From Lelliottia wanjuensis (GTDB taxonomy: Bacteria; Pseudomonadota; Gammaproteobacteria; Enterobacterales; Enterobacteriaceae), in the NCBI RefSeq assembly GCF_030238365.1, contig NZ_JASSOT010000001.1, forward strand, positions 124,001-188,000: 64,000 bases of DNA, read 5' to 3'. This document shows positions 44,729 through 54,318 of the stretch, piece by piece. Below the pieces are notes generated by a model. It did no database searches, was not told where the DNA came from, and was given only the letters and a program-made list of their open reading frames with translations. Position numbers and translations under genes: made by a program. How positions within the stretch are numbered: position 1 is the first letter of the stretch; every line of letters begins with the position of its first letter.

Positions 44729-45127
44729 ATGAAAATTATCCGAAGTGGTTCGTTACCTTCAGCGCGTGGCCCGGAGGCGTGGTTTAGCGGAACGGTGCGC
44801 ATTGACGCGCCGTTTCAGGCAACAGAACCGGCGTCCGTGGGCGGTGCAACGGTGACCTTTGAACCCGGCGCGCGCACCGCGTGGCACACCCATCCGCTGG
44901 GGCAGACTCTGATTGTGACACAGGGGCGCGGCTGGCTGCAGGAGTGGGGCCAGGAGGCGCAAGCGCTGAATCAGGGCGATATCGCGTGGATACCGCCCGG
45001 CGTGAAACACTGGCACGGAGCCAGTTCACAGACCGCGATGACGCACATTGCCATCGCCGAATCCGTGAACGGCAGCCCGGTGGAGTGGCTGGAAAAGGTC
45101 AGTGACGAGGAATATCAGGGGCGCTAA
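44729..45127 (+). CDS. Small cupin-domain protein
   Basis: The 132-residue single-domain cupin has the two conserved motifs, [20 protein letters not shown] and [13 protein letters not shown]. The His residues of both motifs are intact, so metal binding is likely. ACAGGAGGCAGC before the ATG is a strong ribosome site. It is divergent from the LysR regulator, its probable controller. The last four bases overlap the end of the energy-taxis receptor gene on the other strand. Confidence 0.9.
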   Translation: MKIIRSGSLPSARGPEAWFSGTVRIDAPFQATEPASVGGATVTFEPGARTAWHTHPLGQTLIVTQGRGWLQEWGQEAQALNQGDIAWIPPGVKHWHGASSQTAMTHIAIAESVNGSPVEWLEKVSDEEYQGR

Positions 45128-46659
45128 CCGCCGAATACGGCAATCGCCTGCTGTAGCCGCGTGGTGCGCTCCGTCAGGTGATTCGCGGCCCCGGTGACGT
45201 TATCGACCATCCCCGTATTGTTGTGGGTCATCACACCGATGCGGGAGATGGACTCGTTGATCAGCGTCAGGGCCAGGGTCTGTTCCTGAGTCGCATGGCC
45301 GATCTCTTTGATCAGCGACGTCACCTGCAAGACGTTGCCAATCATCGCCGTGAGATGGGTTTCGGTCTGCTCGACCATCGCCACACCGGCGTTGACGCTG
45401 GCGACGTTCTTCTCGATCAAGGTTTTGATCTCTTTCGCCGCCGACGCCGAATGCTGGGCCAGATTGCGCACTTCTGCGGCCACGACCGCAAACCCGCGGC
45501 CCGCTTCGCCCGCACGCGCCGCTTCCACGGCGGCGTTGAGCGCCAAGATATTGGTCTGGAAGGCGATGCGGTCGATCACGCCGATGATATCGACGATCTG
45601 GCTGTTATCTTTCGACACCGACTGCATCATACCGATGGTCTGCTTCATCGCCGTTTCACCGCTGTGGGCGCTGCTGCTGGTGCGATCCGCCATGTGGATC
45701 GCTTCCCCGGCGGTTTGCGCCGTTTGCTGTACGGCGCTGGCGATCTCCTCCACAGCGGCAGCGGTCTGCTGCAGATCGTCGGCGGTCTCTTCGGAGCGCG
45801 CCTGTAACGCCGCACCTTCTTTCGCCACCTGCTGGCTGATGGTGCTGATCCCGGCAATTTGGGTTCCCACATCATCCACCAGAGAATTTAAATTCAGCCC
45901 CGACTGATTCACCAGGCGCATCATCATGCCCACTTCATCGACGCGATCGAAATGGAAATAAGCGGGTTTCCTTCCGGAAACGACGTGCTGCATCTGATGG
46001 ACAATCTTTTTCAGTGGGCGACAAATCTGGGCATTAAGATAAAACCCAAGCCCAATAAAGAGGGCAAGCAGCGCGCTGATTTGCAGAGCGCCTTGCGGTA
46101 ATAAAAATGTAATAACAAAGACCAGCAGGGCGGTGGTCACTATTGCGTAATTGACTCTTTTTGCGGTGCTGATTTTTTTAAACAGCGAAAGAAAAGAAAA
46201 TAAACCCCGACGGACCAGTAATCCTTTATAAAAACGATGACGGGTGAGCTGGTTATTTCTGACCCGCTGATAGAGATTTTCACTGGCTTCTATCTCGTCG
46301 CGCGGTGGGATATTCCGCACGGAAATATAGCCGGTCAGCGTGTCGTTTTGATACACCGGGGTGACGTTAGCGCGAACCCAGTAGTGATCGCCGTTACCCC
46401 GACGGTTCTTGACCAGCCCGGTCCAGCTCTGGCCCTGCTGTAAAGTGAACCACATATCGGCAAAAGCTTCGGGCGGCATATCCGGGTGACGAATGACGTT
46501 ATGCGGTTCGCCAATTAGATGTTCTTCTTTATAGCCACTGGCTTCAATAAACGCCGAGTTGGCATAGGTAATATGGCTTTGCGTGTTGGTGGTCGACATC
46601 AGCGTCGACCCTTCGTTAAGTAAAAACTCGCTTTGTGTAACAGGAGTGTTATTTCTCAT
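45124..46659 (-). CDS. Aer-like PAS-containing chemoreceptor
   Basis: The 511-residue receptor has an N-terminal PAS domain (residues 10-115: [40 protein letters not shown]), a short membrane hairpin (about 165-205: [30 protein letters not shown]), HAMP-like linker and the signalling tip [18 protein letters not shown]. This is the Aer layout, in which PAS-bound FAD reports redox state for energy taxis. E. coli Aer is 506 residues. The start ATG 46659 is preferred to 46671. Whether the true aer lies elsewhere is unknown, so I give no symbol. Confidence 0.9.
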   Translation of the reverse strand: MRNNTPVTQSEFLLNEGSTLMSTTNTQSHITYANSAFIEASGYKEEHLIGEPHNVIRHPDMPPEAFADMWFTLQQGQSWTGLVKNRRGNGDHYWVRANVTPVYQNDTLTGYISVRNIPPRDEIEASENLYQRVRNNQLTRHRFYKGLLVRRGLFSFLSLFKKISTAKRVNYAIVTTALLVFVITFLLPQGALQISALLALFIGLGFYLNAQICRPLKKIVHQMQHVVSGRKPAYFHFDRVDEVGMMMRLVNQSGLNLNSLVDDVGTQIAGISTISQQVAKEGAALQARSEETADDLQQTAAAVEEIASAVQQTAQTAGEAIHMADRTSSSAHSGETAMKQTIGMMQSVSKDNSQIVDIIGVIDRIAFQTNILALNAAVEAARAGEAGRGFAVVAAEVRNLAQHSASAAKEIKTLIEKNVASVNAGVAMVEQTETHLTAMIGNVLQVTSLIKEIGHATQEQTLALTLINESISRIGVMTHNNTGMVDNVTGAANHLTERTTRLQQAIAVFGG

Positions 46660-47043
46660 GAAAAACTCCATGGTGATGTCAAAAAAATAGAGAAGCCGCC
46701 CGAAAAATATTCAGGCAAGACAAAAGTTATTGTTGTGTTTATTACGGCCTGCGCATTCTTCCACAAAACAGGGTGAACAAGAAAGCACCTAAATTAAATA
46801 TTTTTTATCTATTAAACTTTGCTTATGTAATGAAATTGAAAACAATTAGAGTCTTTATTTTTAATGGCGAATTTAATTTTTCCCTTAAGTTAAATATTAA
46901 GTGAGATATGAATATGACAGGGGCGCTGGGGAGCTGAAATGTCGTTTCATTAACATGAATGGAACGCGGTGTATACCCTATGCAGATTCAGAGGAATCGT
47001 TCCGTTCACTTCCAATTCTCTGCTTCCGGTCCATCTCTCTGCG
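46660..47043. other. 384-bp AT-rich gap upstream of the Aer-like gene
   Basis: It contains the receptor gene's promoter region on the minus strand. I saw no gene, no convincing sigma-28 promoter and no repeat before the element that begins at 47044. Confidence 0.5.
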
Positions 47044-47512
47044 GTGAACGTGTAAAGGGCGCTCGCCGCCGCGCCCTTTACAATCCCGGCTCCCGGCAAA
47101 GAAAATCGCCGCTTCGCGGTGCCCTCAGCTTATTCCTTACGGCTTTCGGGTCGGGCGCGATCCTGCATCCATGCAGGTCGCACCCTCTCGGCGCTTCCCT
47201 GCGCCTCGACCCGGCCTCCAGGAAACGCTTCGGCGATTTTCAGCCGGACTCGCGATCCCTCAACCTTCCTCACCGTATTCTCAACGGTCTGAATGTGGCA
47301 CCGGTGTGGGTCCCCGCAGAAATCGGCGAACCGGAGGCCAGATGACAAGGGCTGGGCGCCAGGGATGGCGACCAGAGGCGAAACGAGACAGGAAGTCGAG
47401 TTGAGCCGACCGCAGGCAGATGGCCGGGAGGTGAGCGTAGTGCGAAGCACCGATTTCATGGCGGGGCGCGGGGATTGATAAGGGGGCCGCGCAGCCCCCT
47501 TATCACGTTCAC
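47044..47512. other. 469-bp structured non-coding element with terminal inverted repeats
   Basis: The ends are GTGAACGTG (47044-47052) and its exact complement CACGTTCAC (47504-47512); similarity continues inward as WWAAGGGSGC. Each end also forms its own hairpin: 12 bp at 47051-47082 and 11 bp at 47477-47504. Inside are further perfect or near-perfect stems: 47109-47119, 47157-47181, 47190-47205, 47352-47375 and 47440-47450. A 7-bp helix CGGGTCG/CGACCCG (47147-47153 with 47207-47213) encloses two of them as a three-way junction. ORFs inside have arginine/serine-rich, non-protein-like composition. No transposase, and no clear target duplication. It could be a mobile miniature element, an RNA gene or both. 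Confidence 0.7.
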
Positions 47513-47701
47513 AGGTTGTGAAGCGATTATATTCTGCTGAATATAAGGTGAACGGAAAAACCTCCGATGCTCAACATATCCCCCCAAACAAAAAGACCAC
47601 CCATTTCTGATTTCCGGCAAACCAAATGTAAATTAATTGTTTCTCAGAGGTGAAATCCCCCTTTAATAATGACGACATGTTAAGTCAAACGAGAACACAA
47701 C
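47513..47701 (+). promoter_or_regulatory. Promoter region of the alkylcysteine-type operon
   Basis: This 189-bp stretch is AT-rich. A candidate -10 TAATAAT lies near 47665, 35 bases before the first gene, with TTCTCA about 17-20 bases upstream. A sulfur-starvation activator (CysB or Cbl) would be expected by analogy; I cannot define its site by eye. No regulator gene adjoins the operon. Confidence 0.35.
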
Positions 47702-48703
47702 ATGTCCTGGCGAATCAGCATTCTGGATAAAAGCCCCGTCGCGGTAAACGAAACGGCAGCCGATGCGCTGGCGCGCACCTTAAGTCTGGCAAAACAGGCC
47801 GAAGCGCTGGGTTTTCACCGCTTCTGGATTGCCGAGCACCACAATACCGCTCAACTGGCCAGCCCTTCTCCTGAGCTGCTCATTGCCTGGATTCTGGGAC
47901 AGACAAAGCACATCCGCGTCGGCTCCGGCGGCGTGATGCTCCAGCATTACAGCCCCTATAAAGTGGCGGAAAATTTCAACGTGCTGGCATCACTTGCCCC
48001 AGGACGCGTCGATCTCGGTGTCGGCAAAGCGCCCGGCGGCTTGCCGCTCTCCACCCGCGCCCTGCAGGTGGGTTTGCATCAGGATGAGAAGGGCGATTTT
48101 GCCGATCAGCTGACTCAGCTGAATCACTGGCTCACGCCGTCGGCGGATGAGCAGGACGACAGCGTCAAAGCGACGCCGCTCCCGTCTGCGCCAGCGGAGA
48201 AATTCCTGCTGGGTGCCAGCGTGGAAAGCGCGCTGCTCGCCGCGAAACTCGGCTGGAACTTTGTCTTTGCCGCGCACCTCAACGGGGATGTGAATCTTCT
48301 GCGCGAGGTGCTGGAAACCTGGCGCGCCCACAGTGCGCTGAGTGTGACCGTGGCGGTGCAGGCGATCGTCGCACCGACCCAGGCGCAGGCCGATGCGCTG
48401 GCGGAAAAAGTGGAAGTGTGGGGCGTGGAGCTGGCGAACGGCCAGCGGGTGACCGTCGCCAGCGAAGAGCAGGCCTACGCCTTTGCGCGTCAGGCGGGAA
48501 GCGAACCGCTGCGGATCGCCCGTCGCGCCCAGTCGCTGATCAAAGGCACGGCGGAATCGGTACTCGACGAGCTGGAAACCCTGCATCAGACCTGGGGCAT
48601 CGACGAATTTATTATCGATACGCCCGTGGCGGACGGCCTCGCCCGCACGCAATCCCTGCGTCTGCTGGCGCAAGCGAAATTCGCCGGGGAGGTGCTGGCA
48701 TGA
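47702..48703 (+). CDS. Flavin-dependent monooxygenase, LuxA-like (LLM family)
   Basis: The 333-residue protein is of the MsnO8/YtmO-type luciferase-like class (opening WRISILDKSPV, FWIAEHHNTAQLASPSPELL, GSGGVMLQHYSPYKVAENF, LGVGKAPGG). These use FMNH2 and oxygen. First gene of a nine-gene operon; its stop overlaps the next start (ATGA). By position and type it corresponds to CmoO (YtmO) of the Bacillus ytm operon, acting in S-alkylcysteine salvage (inference from operon content). Confidence 0.88.
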   Translation: MSWRISILDKSPVAVNETAADALARTLSLAKQAEALGFHRFWIAEHHNTAQLASPSPELLIAWILGQTKHIRVGSGGVMLQHYSPYKVAENFNVLASLAPGRVDLGVGKAPGGLPLSTRALQVGLHQDEKGDFADQLTQLNHWLTPSADEQDDSVKATPLPSAPAEKFLLGASVESALLAAKLGWNFVFAAHLNGDVNLLREVLETWRAHSALSVTVAVQAIVAPTQAQADALAEKVEVWGVELANGQRVTVASEEQAYAFARQAGSEPLRIARRAQSLIKGTAESVLDELETLHQTWGIDEFIIDTPVADGLARTQSLRLLAQAKFAGEVLA

Positions 48704-49821
48704 GCCTAGGACAACAGCTGATTGACTGGCGACGTGAACTGCATCGCCATCCTGAACTGTCAGGACAGGAAGTCGAAACCACCGCCCGTCTGCGCCAGTG
48801 GCTGTCGGACGCCGGGATCACCGTCCTGCCATACGATCTTCACACCGGCATTGTGGCTGAGATCGGCAAAGGGCAGAAACAAATTGCCCTGCGCGCGGAT
48901 ATTGATGCGCTGCCAATCGAAGAGCGCAGCGGCGTGGAATTCAGCTCGCAAAACCCAGGGGTGATGCACGCCTGCGGCCACGATATTCATACCAGCGTCA
49001 TTCTCGGGGCGGCGTTGCAGCTTAAGGCCCGCGAAGCCTCGCTGCCCGGTCGCGTGCGTATTCTGTTCCAGCCCGCCGAAGAGAATTTTGGCGGTGCGAA
49101 AAGCCTGGTCCGCGCCGGGGCGTTGCAGGACGTGAGCGCCATTTTCGGGATGCACAACGAGCCGGGCCTTCCCGTCGGCGCGTTTGCCACGCGCGGCGGG
49201 CCGTTTTACGCCAACGTCGACAGGTTTGTGATCCGCGTGACGGGCAAAGGCGCCCACGCCGCTCGTCCGCATGAAGGGTCAGACGCGATCCTGCTCGCCA
49301 GCCAGCTGGTTACCGGCCTGCAAAGTGTCGCCAGCCGGAACGTCAACACGCTGGATTCCGTGGTGCTGAGCGTGACGCGCATCGAGGGCGGCAATACCTG
49401 GAACGTACTGCCGGAAAGCGTCGAGCTGGAAGGGACGCTGCGCACCCATCGCATCGAAGTGCAGCAGAACGTCAAAGCCCGCGTCGGCGAGATCGCCGCC
49501 GGGTTTGCCAGCGCTTTCAACGCTCAGATTGATATCACCTGGTACGCCGGACCGACGGCGCTGGTCAATGACGAGCGCTGGGCCGATTTTGCCACTTCGG
49601 TCGCGCGTGAAACCGGCTATGAAACCCAGCACGCGGAGCTGCATATGGGCGGCGAAGATTTTGCCGTCTATCTCCAGCATATTCCTGGCGCGTTCGTCAG
49701 TATCGGGAGTAACAGTCCTTTCGGTCTGCATCATCCGGGCTTTAATCCGGACGAGGCATTGATCGAACCCGCCGCGCACTATTTCTCGCAGCTTGCAGAA
49801 AAAGCACTCCATCAAATTTAA
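48700..49821 (+). CDS. M20-family amidohydrolase (N-acyl amino acid deacylase)
   Basis: The 373-residue metallopeptidase-like amidohydrolase of the hippurate hydrolase/IAA-amino acid hydrolase group shows MHACGHDIHTS, QPAEENFGGA and MGGEDFAVYLQ, the metal and catalytic motifs. Start ATG 48700 overlaps the previous stop; a longer in-frame reading upstream lies inside the monooxygenase gene and is rejected. It corresponds to YxeP/YtnL of Bacillus, which deacetylate N-acetyl-cysteine derivatives. Here it would undo the acetylation made by the GNAT enzyme of the same operon. Confidence 0.9.
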   Translation: MSLGQQLIDWRRELHRHPELSGQEVETTARLRQWLSDAGITVLPYDLHTGIVAEIGKGQKQIALRADIDALPIEERSGVEFSSQNPGVMHACGHDIHTSVILGAALQLKAREASLPGRVRILFQPAEENFGGAKSLVRAGALQDVSAIFGMHNEPGLPVGAFATRGGPFYANVDRFVIRVTGKGAHAARPHEGSDAILLASQLVTGLQSVASRNVNTLDSVVLSVTRIEGGNTWNVLPESVELEGTLRTHRIEVQQNVKARVGEIAAGFASAFNAQIDITWYAGPTALVNDERWADFATSVARETGYETQHAELHMGGEDFAVYLQHIPGAFVSIGSNSPFGLHHPGFNPDEALIEPAAHYFSQLAEKALHQI

Positions 49822-49837
49822 CCACTAAGAGGTGAAT

Positions 49838-51154
49838 ATGTCTGCAACACGACAATTGCGTCTGGGAACGATATTGCATGGCGCATCCGGAAATATGTCC
49901 GCCTGGCGTCATCCGGCGGCTATCGCTGATGCGAGTATTAATTTTGATTTCGTCAAAGAGACGGCGTTAAAAGCAGAAGAGGGCAAGCTCGACTTTTTAT
50001 TCGTTGCTGACGGCCTTTATATTAACGAGAAATCGATCCCGCATTTTCTTAATCGCTTTGAGCCGCTGACAGTCTTATCGGCGCTGGCGAGTCTGACCTC
50101 CCGACTTGGCCTGGTCGGCACGCTATCGACCTCTTACAGCGAACCTTTCACCGTTGCGCGCCAGTTTGCCAGTCTCGATCATCTGAGCAACGGCCGTGCC
50201 GGCTGGAACGTGGTGACCTCGCCGCTGGAAGGTTCGGCGAAGAACTTCTCTCGAGAGAAACACCCGGAACACGCCCTGCGCTATCGCATCGCCGACGAAT
50301 ATCTCGACGTGGTGAAAGGGCTGTGGGATTCCTGGGAAGAGGACGCTTTTGTGCGTAACAAACAGAGCGGACAATTCTTTAATCCAGAGAAATTACACAC
50401 TCTGGATCATCACGGTGATTTCTTCCAGGTCGCCGGGCCGCTGAATATTGGCCGCACCCCGCAGGGACGTCCGATTGTATTTCAGGCGGGCGCATCGGAT
50501 GACGGAAAAAAACTGGCGGCGAAACATGCGGACGCCATTTTCACCCATCACGACACATTAGAAGAAGCTCAAGCCTTTTATCGTGACGTGAAATCTCAGC
50601 TGGAATTACATGGCCGCCGTGCCGATGAACTGCATATATTCCAGGGCGTCAGCGTGATTGTCGGAAAAGATGCGGCGGACGTGGAGGAACAATATCAAAC
50701 CACCGCCACGCTGGTGTCGATTAACGATGCGCTGAACTATCTCGGGCGCTATTTCGAACATCATGATTTTAGCCAGTATCCCCTCGACGAAGCGTTCCCG
50801 GATATCGGCGATCTCGGGCAGAACAGTTTCCGCAGCACCACCGATGAGATCAAACGCAACGCCCGCGAACGGAACCTGACTCTGCGCCAGGTGGCGCTGG
50901 AAGCAGCTTCTCCGCGCCCGCGCTTTTCCGGCACAGCGGAAGAGGTGGCCGATGGCCTGCAACAGTGGTTTGACGCCCATGCCGCCGACGGTTTCATCAT
51001 TCAGGGCGGCACGCCGGACACCTTCCCGCGTTTTGTCGACAGCGTCGTTCCCGTTTTACAGGCGCGCGGCCTGTTCCGCACGGAATACCCCGGCACCACG
51101 CTTCGCGAAAGTCTGGGCTTAGACCTGCCAAAAAACCAGTTCACACAACAATAA
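49838..51154 (+). CDS. Flavin-dependent monooxygenase, NtaA/SnaA/CmoJ type
   Basis: The 438-residue LLM-family protein is of the nitrilotriacetate monooxygenase subfamily ([65 protein letters not shown]). The same subfamily contains B. subtilis YxeK and CmoJ (YtnJ), which cleave or oxygenate N-acetylated S-substituted cysteines. It needs FMNH2 from a reductase. A candidate reductase gene lies at 60670-61242, not in this operon. I chose ATG 49838 because AGAGG precedes it; the GTG at 49832 is less likely. Confidence 0.9.
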   Translation: MSATRQLRLGTILHGASGNMSAWRHPAAIADASINFDFVKETALKAEEGKLDFLFVADGLYINEKSIPHFLNRFEPLTVLSALASLTSRLGLVGTLSTSYSEPFTVARQFASLDHLSNGRAGWNVVTSPLEGSAKNFSREKHPEHALRYRIADEYLDVVKGLWDSWEEDAFVRNKQSGQFFNPEKLHTLDHHGDFFQVAGPLNIGRTPQGRPIVFQAGASDDGKKLAAKHADAIFTHHDTLEEAQAFYRDVKSQLELHGRRADELHIFQGVSVIVGKDAADVEEQYQTTATLVSINDALNYLGRYFEHHDFSQYPLDEAFPDIGDLGQNSFRSTTDEIKRNARERNLTLRQVALEAASPRPRFSGTAEEVADGLQQWFDAHAADGFIIQGGTPDTFPRFVDSVVPVLQARGLFRTEYPGTTLRESLGLDLPKNQFTQQ

Positions 51155-51167
51155 GAGAAAATACGCT

Positions 51168-52100
51168 ATGCAGAAATCATCGCTCGTTCTGGCGCTCGCG
51201 CTGGCCTTTACCCCTGCCGTCTGGGCAGAGAATGTGAATATTAACGGCACCGGTGTGAGCATCGAGGCCAATAAAACCCCGGTGAATACCACTAAAAACG
51301 GCGATGCCGTGGCGCAGTTGCCGAAGGATTATCGCTTTGCGGTGCCTGGGAAATTCACCGTCGCCGTGGCGGGGCTGAACCAGCCGCCGCTGACTGTTTT
51401 TTCAGATGACAACAAAACCCTGCTCGGCAGCGAAGTGGACGTCGCGCGTCTGGTGGCCGACAGCCTCGGGCTCGAGCTGAACGTGGTTCCGACCTCCTGG
51501 GAAGACTGGCCGCTCGGCGTGGCTTCCGGGAAATATGACGCGGCGATCAGCAACATCACCGTGACCAAAGAGCGCAAAGAGAAGTTTGATTTTGCCACCT
51601 ATCGCAAAGATTCCCTCGGTTTCTACGTCAAATCGACCAGCCCGATAAAATCGCTTGAGAAGGCGGAAGACATCGCCGGGCTGAAGATTATCGTCGGGTC
51701 GGGCACCAATCAGGAAGCGATCCTGCTGGCGTGGAACGCCGAAAACCTCAAAAAAGGCCTCAAGCCGTTCACCCCTGTTTATACCAAAGACGACGCGGCT
51801 CAGACTCTGGCGCTCCAGTCCGGGCGCGCTGATGCCTACTTTGGGCCAAACGTGATTGGCGCGTGGAAAGCGGCGCTGACGGGCAAAACCAAACTGGTGG
51901 GCAGCGTGGACGGCGGCTGGCCGAAAGCGGCGCACATCGCCGTGACGCTGAAAAAAGGCTCTGGGCTGGTTGAACCGGTACAGACCGCGCTTAACGGCGT
52001 GATCAAAAACGGCGATTACGACAAAGTGCTGAACCGCTGGGGCGAAGGCGTCGAGCGTATTCCGAGCTCTGAAGTGAACCCGGCCGGACTCGGCGACTAA
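51168..52100 (+). CDS. Amino-acid ABC transporter binding protein, copy 1
   Basis: The 310-residue periplasmic protein (signal LVLALALAFTPAVWA) has the SBP family 3 fold for amino acids. Characteristic stretches are FTVAVAGLNQPPLTVFSDDN, GSEVDVARLVADSLGLEL, SWEDWPLGVASGKYDAAISN and TVTKERKEKFDFATYRKDS. It is a paralog of the product at 54319. Two binding proteins in one operon is also the arrangement in Bacillus tcyJ/tcyK of the ytm operon. Confidence 0.9.
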   Translation: MQKSSLVLALALAFTPAVWAENVNINGTGVSIEANKTPVNTTKNGDAVAQLPKDYRFAVPGKFTVAVAGLNQPPLTVFSDDNKTLLGSEVDVARLVADSLGLELNVVPTSWEDWPLGVASGKYDAAISNITVTKERKEKFDFATYRKDSLGFYVKSTSPIKSLEKAEDIAGLKIIVGSGTNQEAILLAWNAENLKKGLKPFTPVYTKDDAAQTLALQSGRADAYFGPNVIGAWKAALTGKTKLVGSVDGGWPKAAHIAVTLKKGSGLVEPVQTALNGVIKNGDYDKVLNRWGEGVERIPSSEVNPAGLGD

Positions 52101-52109
52101 GGAGGCCAC

Positions 52110-52619
52110 ATGAGCGATCTTTTTCGCGACGTATCGCCGGAAGACGCCGATCTTCAGCCCATCATTGATGGGCTGTTCGGAGAGTACGCGGCGCGTTATG
52201 GCGATTACTTTTCCAAAGACGCCGAAATCGAACTGACCGAGTGGTATCTCGCACCGCAGGGGCTGTTTATCGTCCTGGAGCGCGACGGCGAGATCATCGC
52301 CACCGGCGCCTACAAACCCTTTGACGAACAGACGGCGGAAATCAAACGCATCTGGACCAATAAAACCCTGCGCCAGCAGGGGCTGGCCGCACGTGTGGTG
52401 CAGGAGCTGGAGCGCCGGGCGGTGCTGGCGGGTTACAGCGGTATATATCTCACAACCGGTTTTCGTCAGCCGGAGGCGGTGAAGTTGTATCTGAGCCAGG
52501 GCTACGCGCCGCAGTTCGATCTCGAACGCGACCCGGAAGAGTACAGCCAGCCGCCGTTTGACGGGCGTCTGCGCTTCACCAAAACGCTGGTACGCGAAGC
52601 GTTCAGTAAAACCGCATGA
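52110..52619 (+). CDS. GNAT-family N-acetyltransferase
   Basis: The 169-residue acetyltransferase has the acetyl-CoA binding motif region IWTNKTLRQQGLAARVVQEL and a C-terminal Tyr/Gly element LYLSQGYAPQF. A very good ribosome site (AAGGAGG) precedes it. It is placed between a binding-protein and a permease gene, like YxeL (SnaA) or YtmI in Bacillus. Those enzymes N-acetylate S-(2-succino)cysteine and similar thioethers. The same job is inferred here. Confidence 0.88.
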   Translation: MSDLFRDVSPEDADLQPIIDGLFGEYAARYGDYFSKDAEIELTEWYLAPQGLFIVLERDGEIIATGAYKPFDEQTAEIKRIWTNKTLRQQGLAARVVQELERRAVLAGYSGIYLTTGFRQPEAVKLYLSQGYAPQFDLERDPEEYSQPPFDGRLRFTKTLVREAFSKTA

Positions 52620-52628
52620 GGAACGACG

Positions 52629-53552
52629 ATGAACAACAACGTTGAAACCATCAAAGTGGTCCCGGCGCGCTACCCGTGGCGCACCGTCGGGGCGATTGCC
52701 GCGCTGTTTGTGCTGGCCGTCGTCGTTCAGTCGGTGGCCTTTAATCCGCGCTGGGAATGGGGCGTATTCGCGCGCTGGTTCTTCGATCCGGTGATTCTGG
52801 AAGGGGTCGGGCAGACTCTGCTCCTGACCCTGATCGGCACGGCCCTGAGTGTGGTGCTGGGCGGGATGTTAGCCCTGGCGCGGCTGTCCTCGTCGTGGCT
52901 GTTGAGCAGCCTGGCGTTTGGCTACATCTGGCTGTTCCGCTCGCTGCCGCTGATCGTGGTGTTGATCATCCTCTATAACTTTTCATATCTGTACGACACG
53001 CTCTCACTCGGCGTGCCGTTCACCAGCATCACCTGGGGCAAATTTGAGACCATCAACGTGCTGGGGCAATTTTCCACCGCCGTGGTTGGCCTGACCCTGG
53101 TGCAGAGCGCCTACACCGCCGAGATCATCCGCGGCGGCTTTTTGGGCGTCGATCACGGGCAGTACGAAGCGGCCGCTGCGCTGGGTTTACCGGCCTGGCG
53201 TCGTACGCTGCGCATTATCCTGCCCCAGGCGCTGCGCACCATTTTACCGTCAGGGTTTAACGAGATTATCAGCCTCGCGAAAGGCACTGCGATGGTGTAC
53301 GTCCTCGCGATGCCGGAGCTGTTCTACACCATTCAGATGATCTACAACCGCACCCAGGAAGTGATCCCGTTATTAATGGTCGGTGCGGCCTGGTATCTGG
53401 TCATCACCACCGTCTTATCCGCCATTCAGCATGTGGTAGAGCGCGGCCTGGCCCGCAGTGAACGCCGCTCGGCGGTGAATCAGTCTCGCGCCAGCGCACG
53501 CACCCGTTCCGTTACCCCAGCACAGGAGCCAATCCATGCCAGCCTCTCCTGA
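52629..53552 (+). CDS. Amino-acid ABC transporter permease
   Basis: The 307-residue permease is of the HisM/GlnP type, with about five or six spans and an EAA loop YEAAAALGLPAWRRTLRI. It starts GAGGAACGACG-ATG just after the GNAT stop. The C-terminal 30 residues are polar and overlap the start of the ATPase gene by 17 bases, which couples translation. A single permease gene implies a homodimeric channel. Confidence 0.92.
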   Translation: MNNNVETIKVVPARYPWRTVGAIAALFVLAVVVQSVAFNPRWEWGVFARWFFDPVILEGVGQTLLLTLIGTALSVVLGGMLALARLSSSWLLSSLAFGYIWLFRSLPLIVVLIILYNFSYLYDTLSLGVPFTSITWGKFETINVLGQFSTAVVGLTLVQSAYTAEIIRGGFLGVDHGQYEAAAALGLPAWRRTLRIILPQALRTILPSGFNEIISLAKGTAMVYVLAMPELFYTIQMIYNRTQEVIPLLMVGAAWYLVITTVLSAIQHVVERGLARSERRSAVNQSRASARTRSVTPAQEPIHASLS

Positions 53553-54309
53553 AGGACATATTTCGATTACCGGTGTCAGTAAGTTCTTTGGCCGCCACAA
53601 GGCGCTGGATAATGTCTCGCTCGAGATCCCGCCCGGTTCGGTGACGGTGATCCTTGGGCCCTCCGGTTCCGGTAAATCGACGCTGCTGCGCACCATTAAC
53701 CATCTGGAGCGCGTCGACGAAGGGTTTATTCAGATCGACGGGGATTACATCGGCTATCGCCGCCAGGGCGACAAGCTGTATGAGCTGAAAGAGAAAGAGA
53801 TCCTCAAACAGCGCGTTAACGTCGGATACGTGTTCCAGAACTTCAACCTGTTCCCGCATCTCACGGTGCTGGAGAACCTGATCGAGGCCCCGATTGCGCA
53901 CAAACAATTAAGCCGCAAAGAGGCGGTCGAGCGGGCTTACGGCCTGCTGGATGTGGTGGGTCTGCGCGAAAAAGCCGACGCCTGGTCGCGCCATCTTTCC
54001 GGCGGGCAGCAGCAGCGCATCGCCATCGCCCGCGCGCTGGCCCTGCGACCGCGCGTGATGCTGTTTGATGAACCGACGTCGGCGCTCGACCCGGAGCTGG
54101 TGGGCGAGGTGCTCGACGTGATCAAAAAGCTCGCCCGATCCGGCACCACGCTGGTGGTGGTGACGCACGAGATCGGCTTTGCCCGCGAAGTGGCGGATCA
54201 GGTGGTGTTTATGGTCGACGGCAAAATTGTCGAGCAGGGCAGCAGCGACGAGGTGTTAAACCGTCCATCCCATGCGCGAACGCGCCAGTTTCTGTCGAAA
54301 GTGCTGTAA
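53536..54309 (+). CDS. Amino-acid ABC transporter ATPase
   Basis: The 257-residue ATPase is of the polar amino-acid type. Walker A GPSGSGKST, Q-loop NVGYVFQNFNLFPHLTVLEN, signature LSGGQQQRIAIARAL, Walker B VMLFDEPTSALDPE and switch His in VTHEIGFAREV are all intact. It pairs with the permease that overlaps its start. Confidence 0.95.
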   Translation: MPASPEGHISITGVSKFFGRHKALDNVSLEIPPGSVTVILGPSGSGKSTLLRTINHLERVDEGFIQIDGDYIGYRRQGDKLYELKEKEILKQRVNVGYVFQNFNLFPHLTVLENLIEAPIAHKQLSRKEAVERAYGLLDVVGLREKADAWSRHLSGGQQQRIAIARALALRPRVMLFDEPTSALDPELVGEVLDVIKKLARSGTTLVVVTHEIGFAREVADQVVFMVDGKIVEQGSSDEVLNRPSHARTRQFLSKVL

Positions 54310-54318
54310 GGAGAGGGT

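Noticed and set aside
46672..46960. Sigma-28 promoter for the Aer-like receptor
   Set aside because: I looked for TAAAG-N15-GCCGATAA on the minus strand. Only weak matches to one half were seen.
46959..47345. Possible 128-codon gene in the structured element (and others in it on both strands)
   Set aside because: The composition is arginine/serine/proline-rich, frames overlap one another and cross strong hairpins, and the start has no ribosome site. A phage Ash-like or similar small protein was considered but no motif was convincing.
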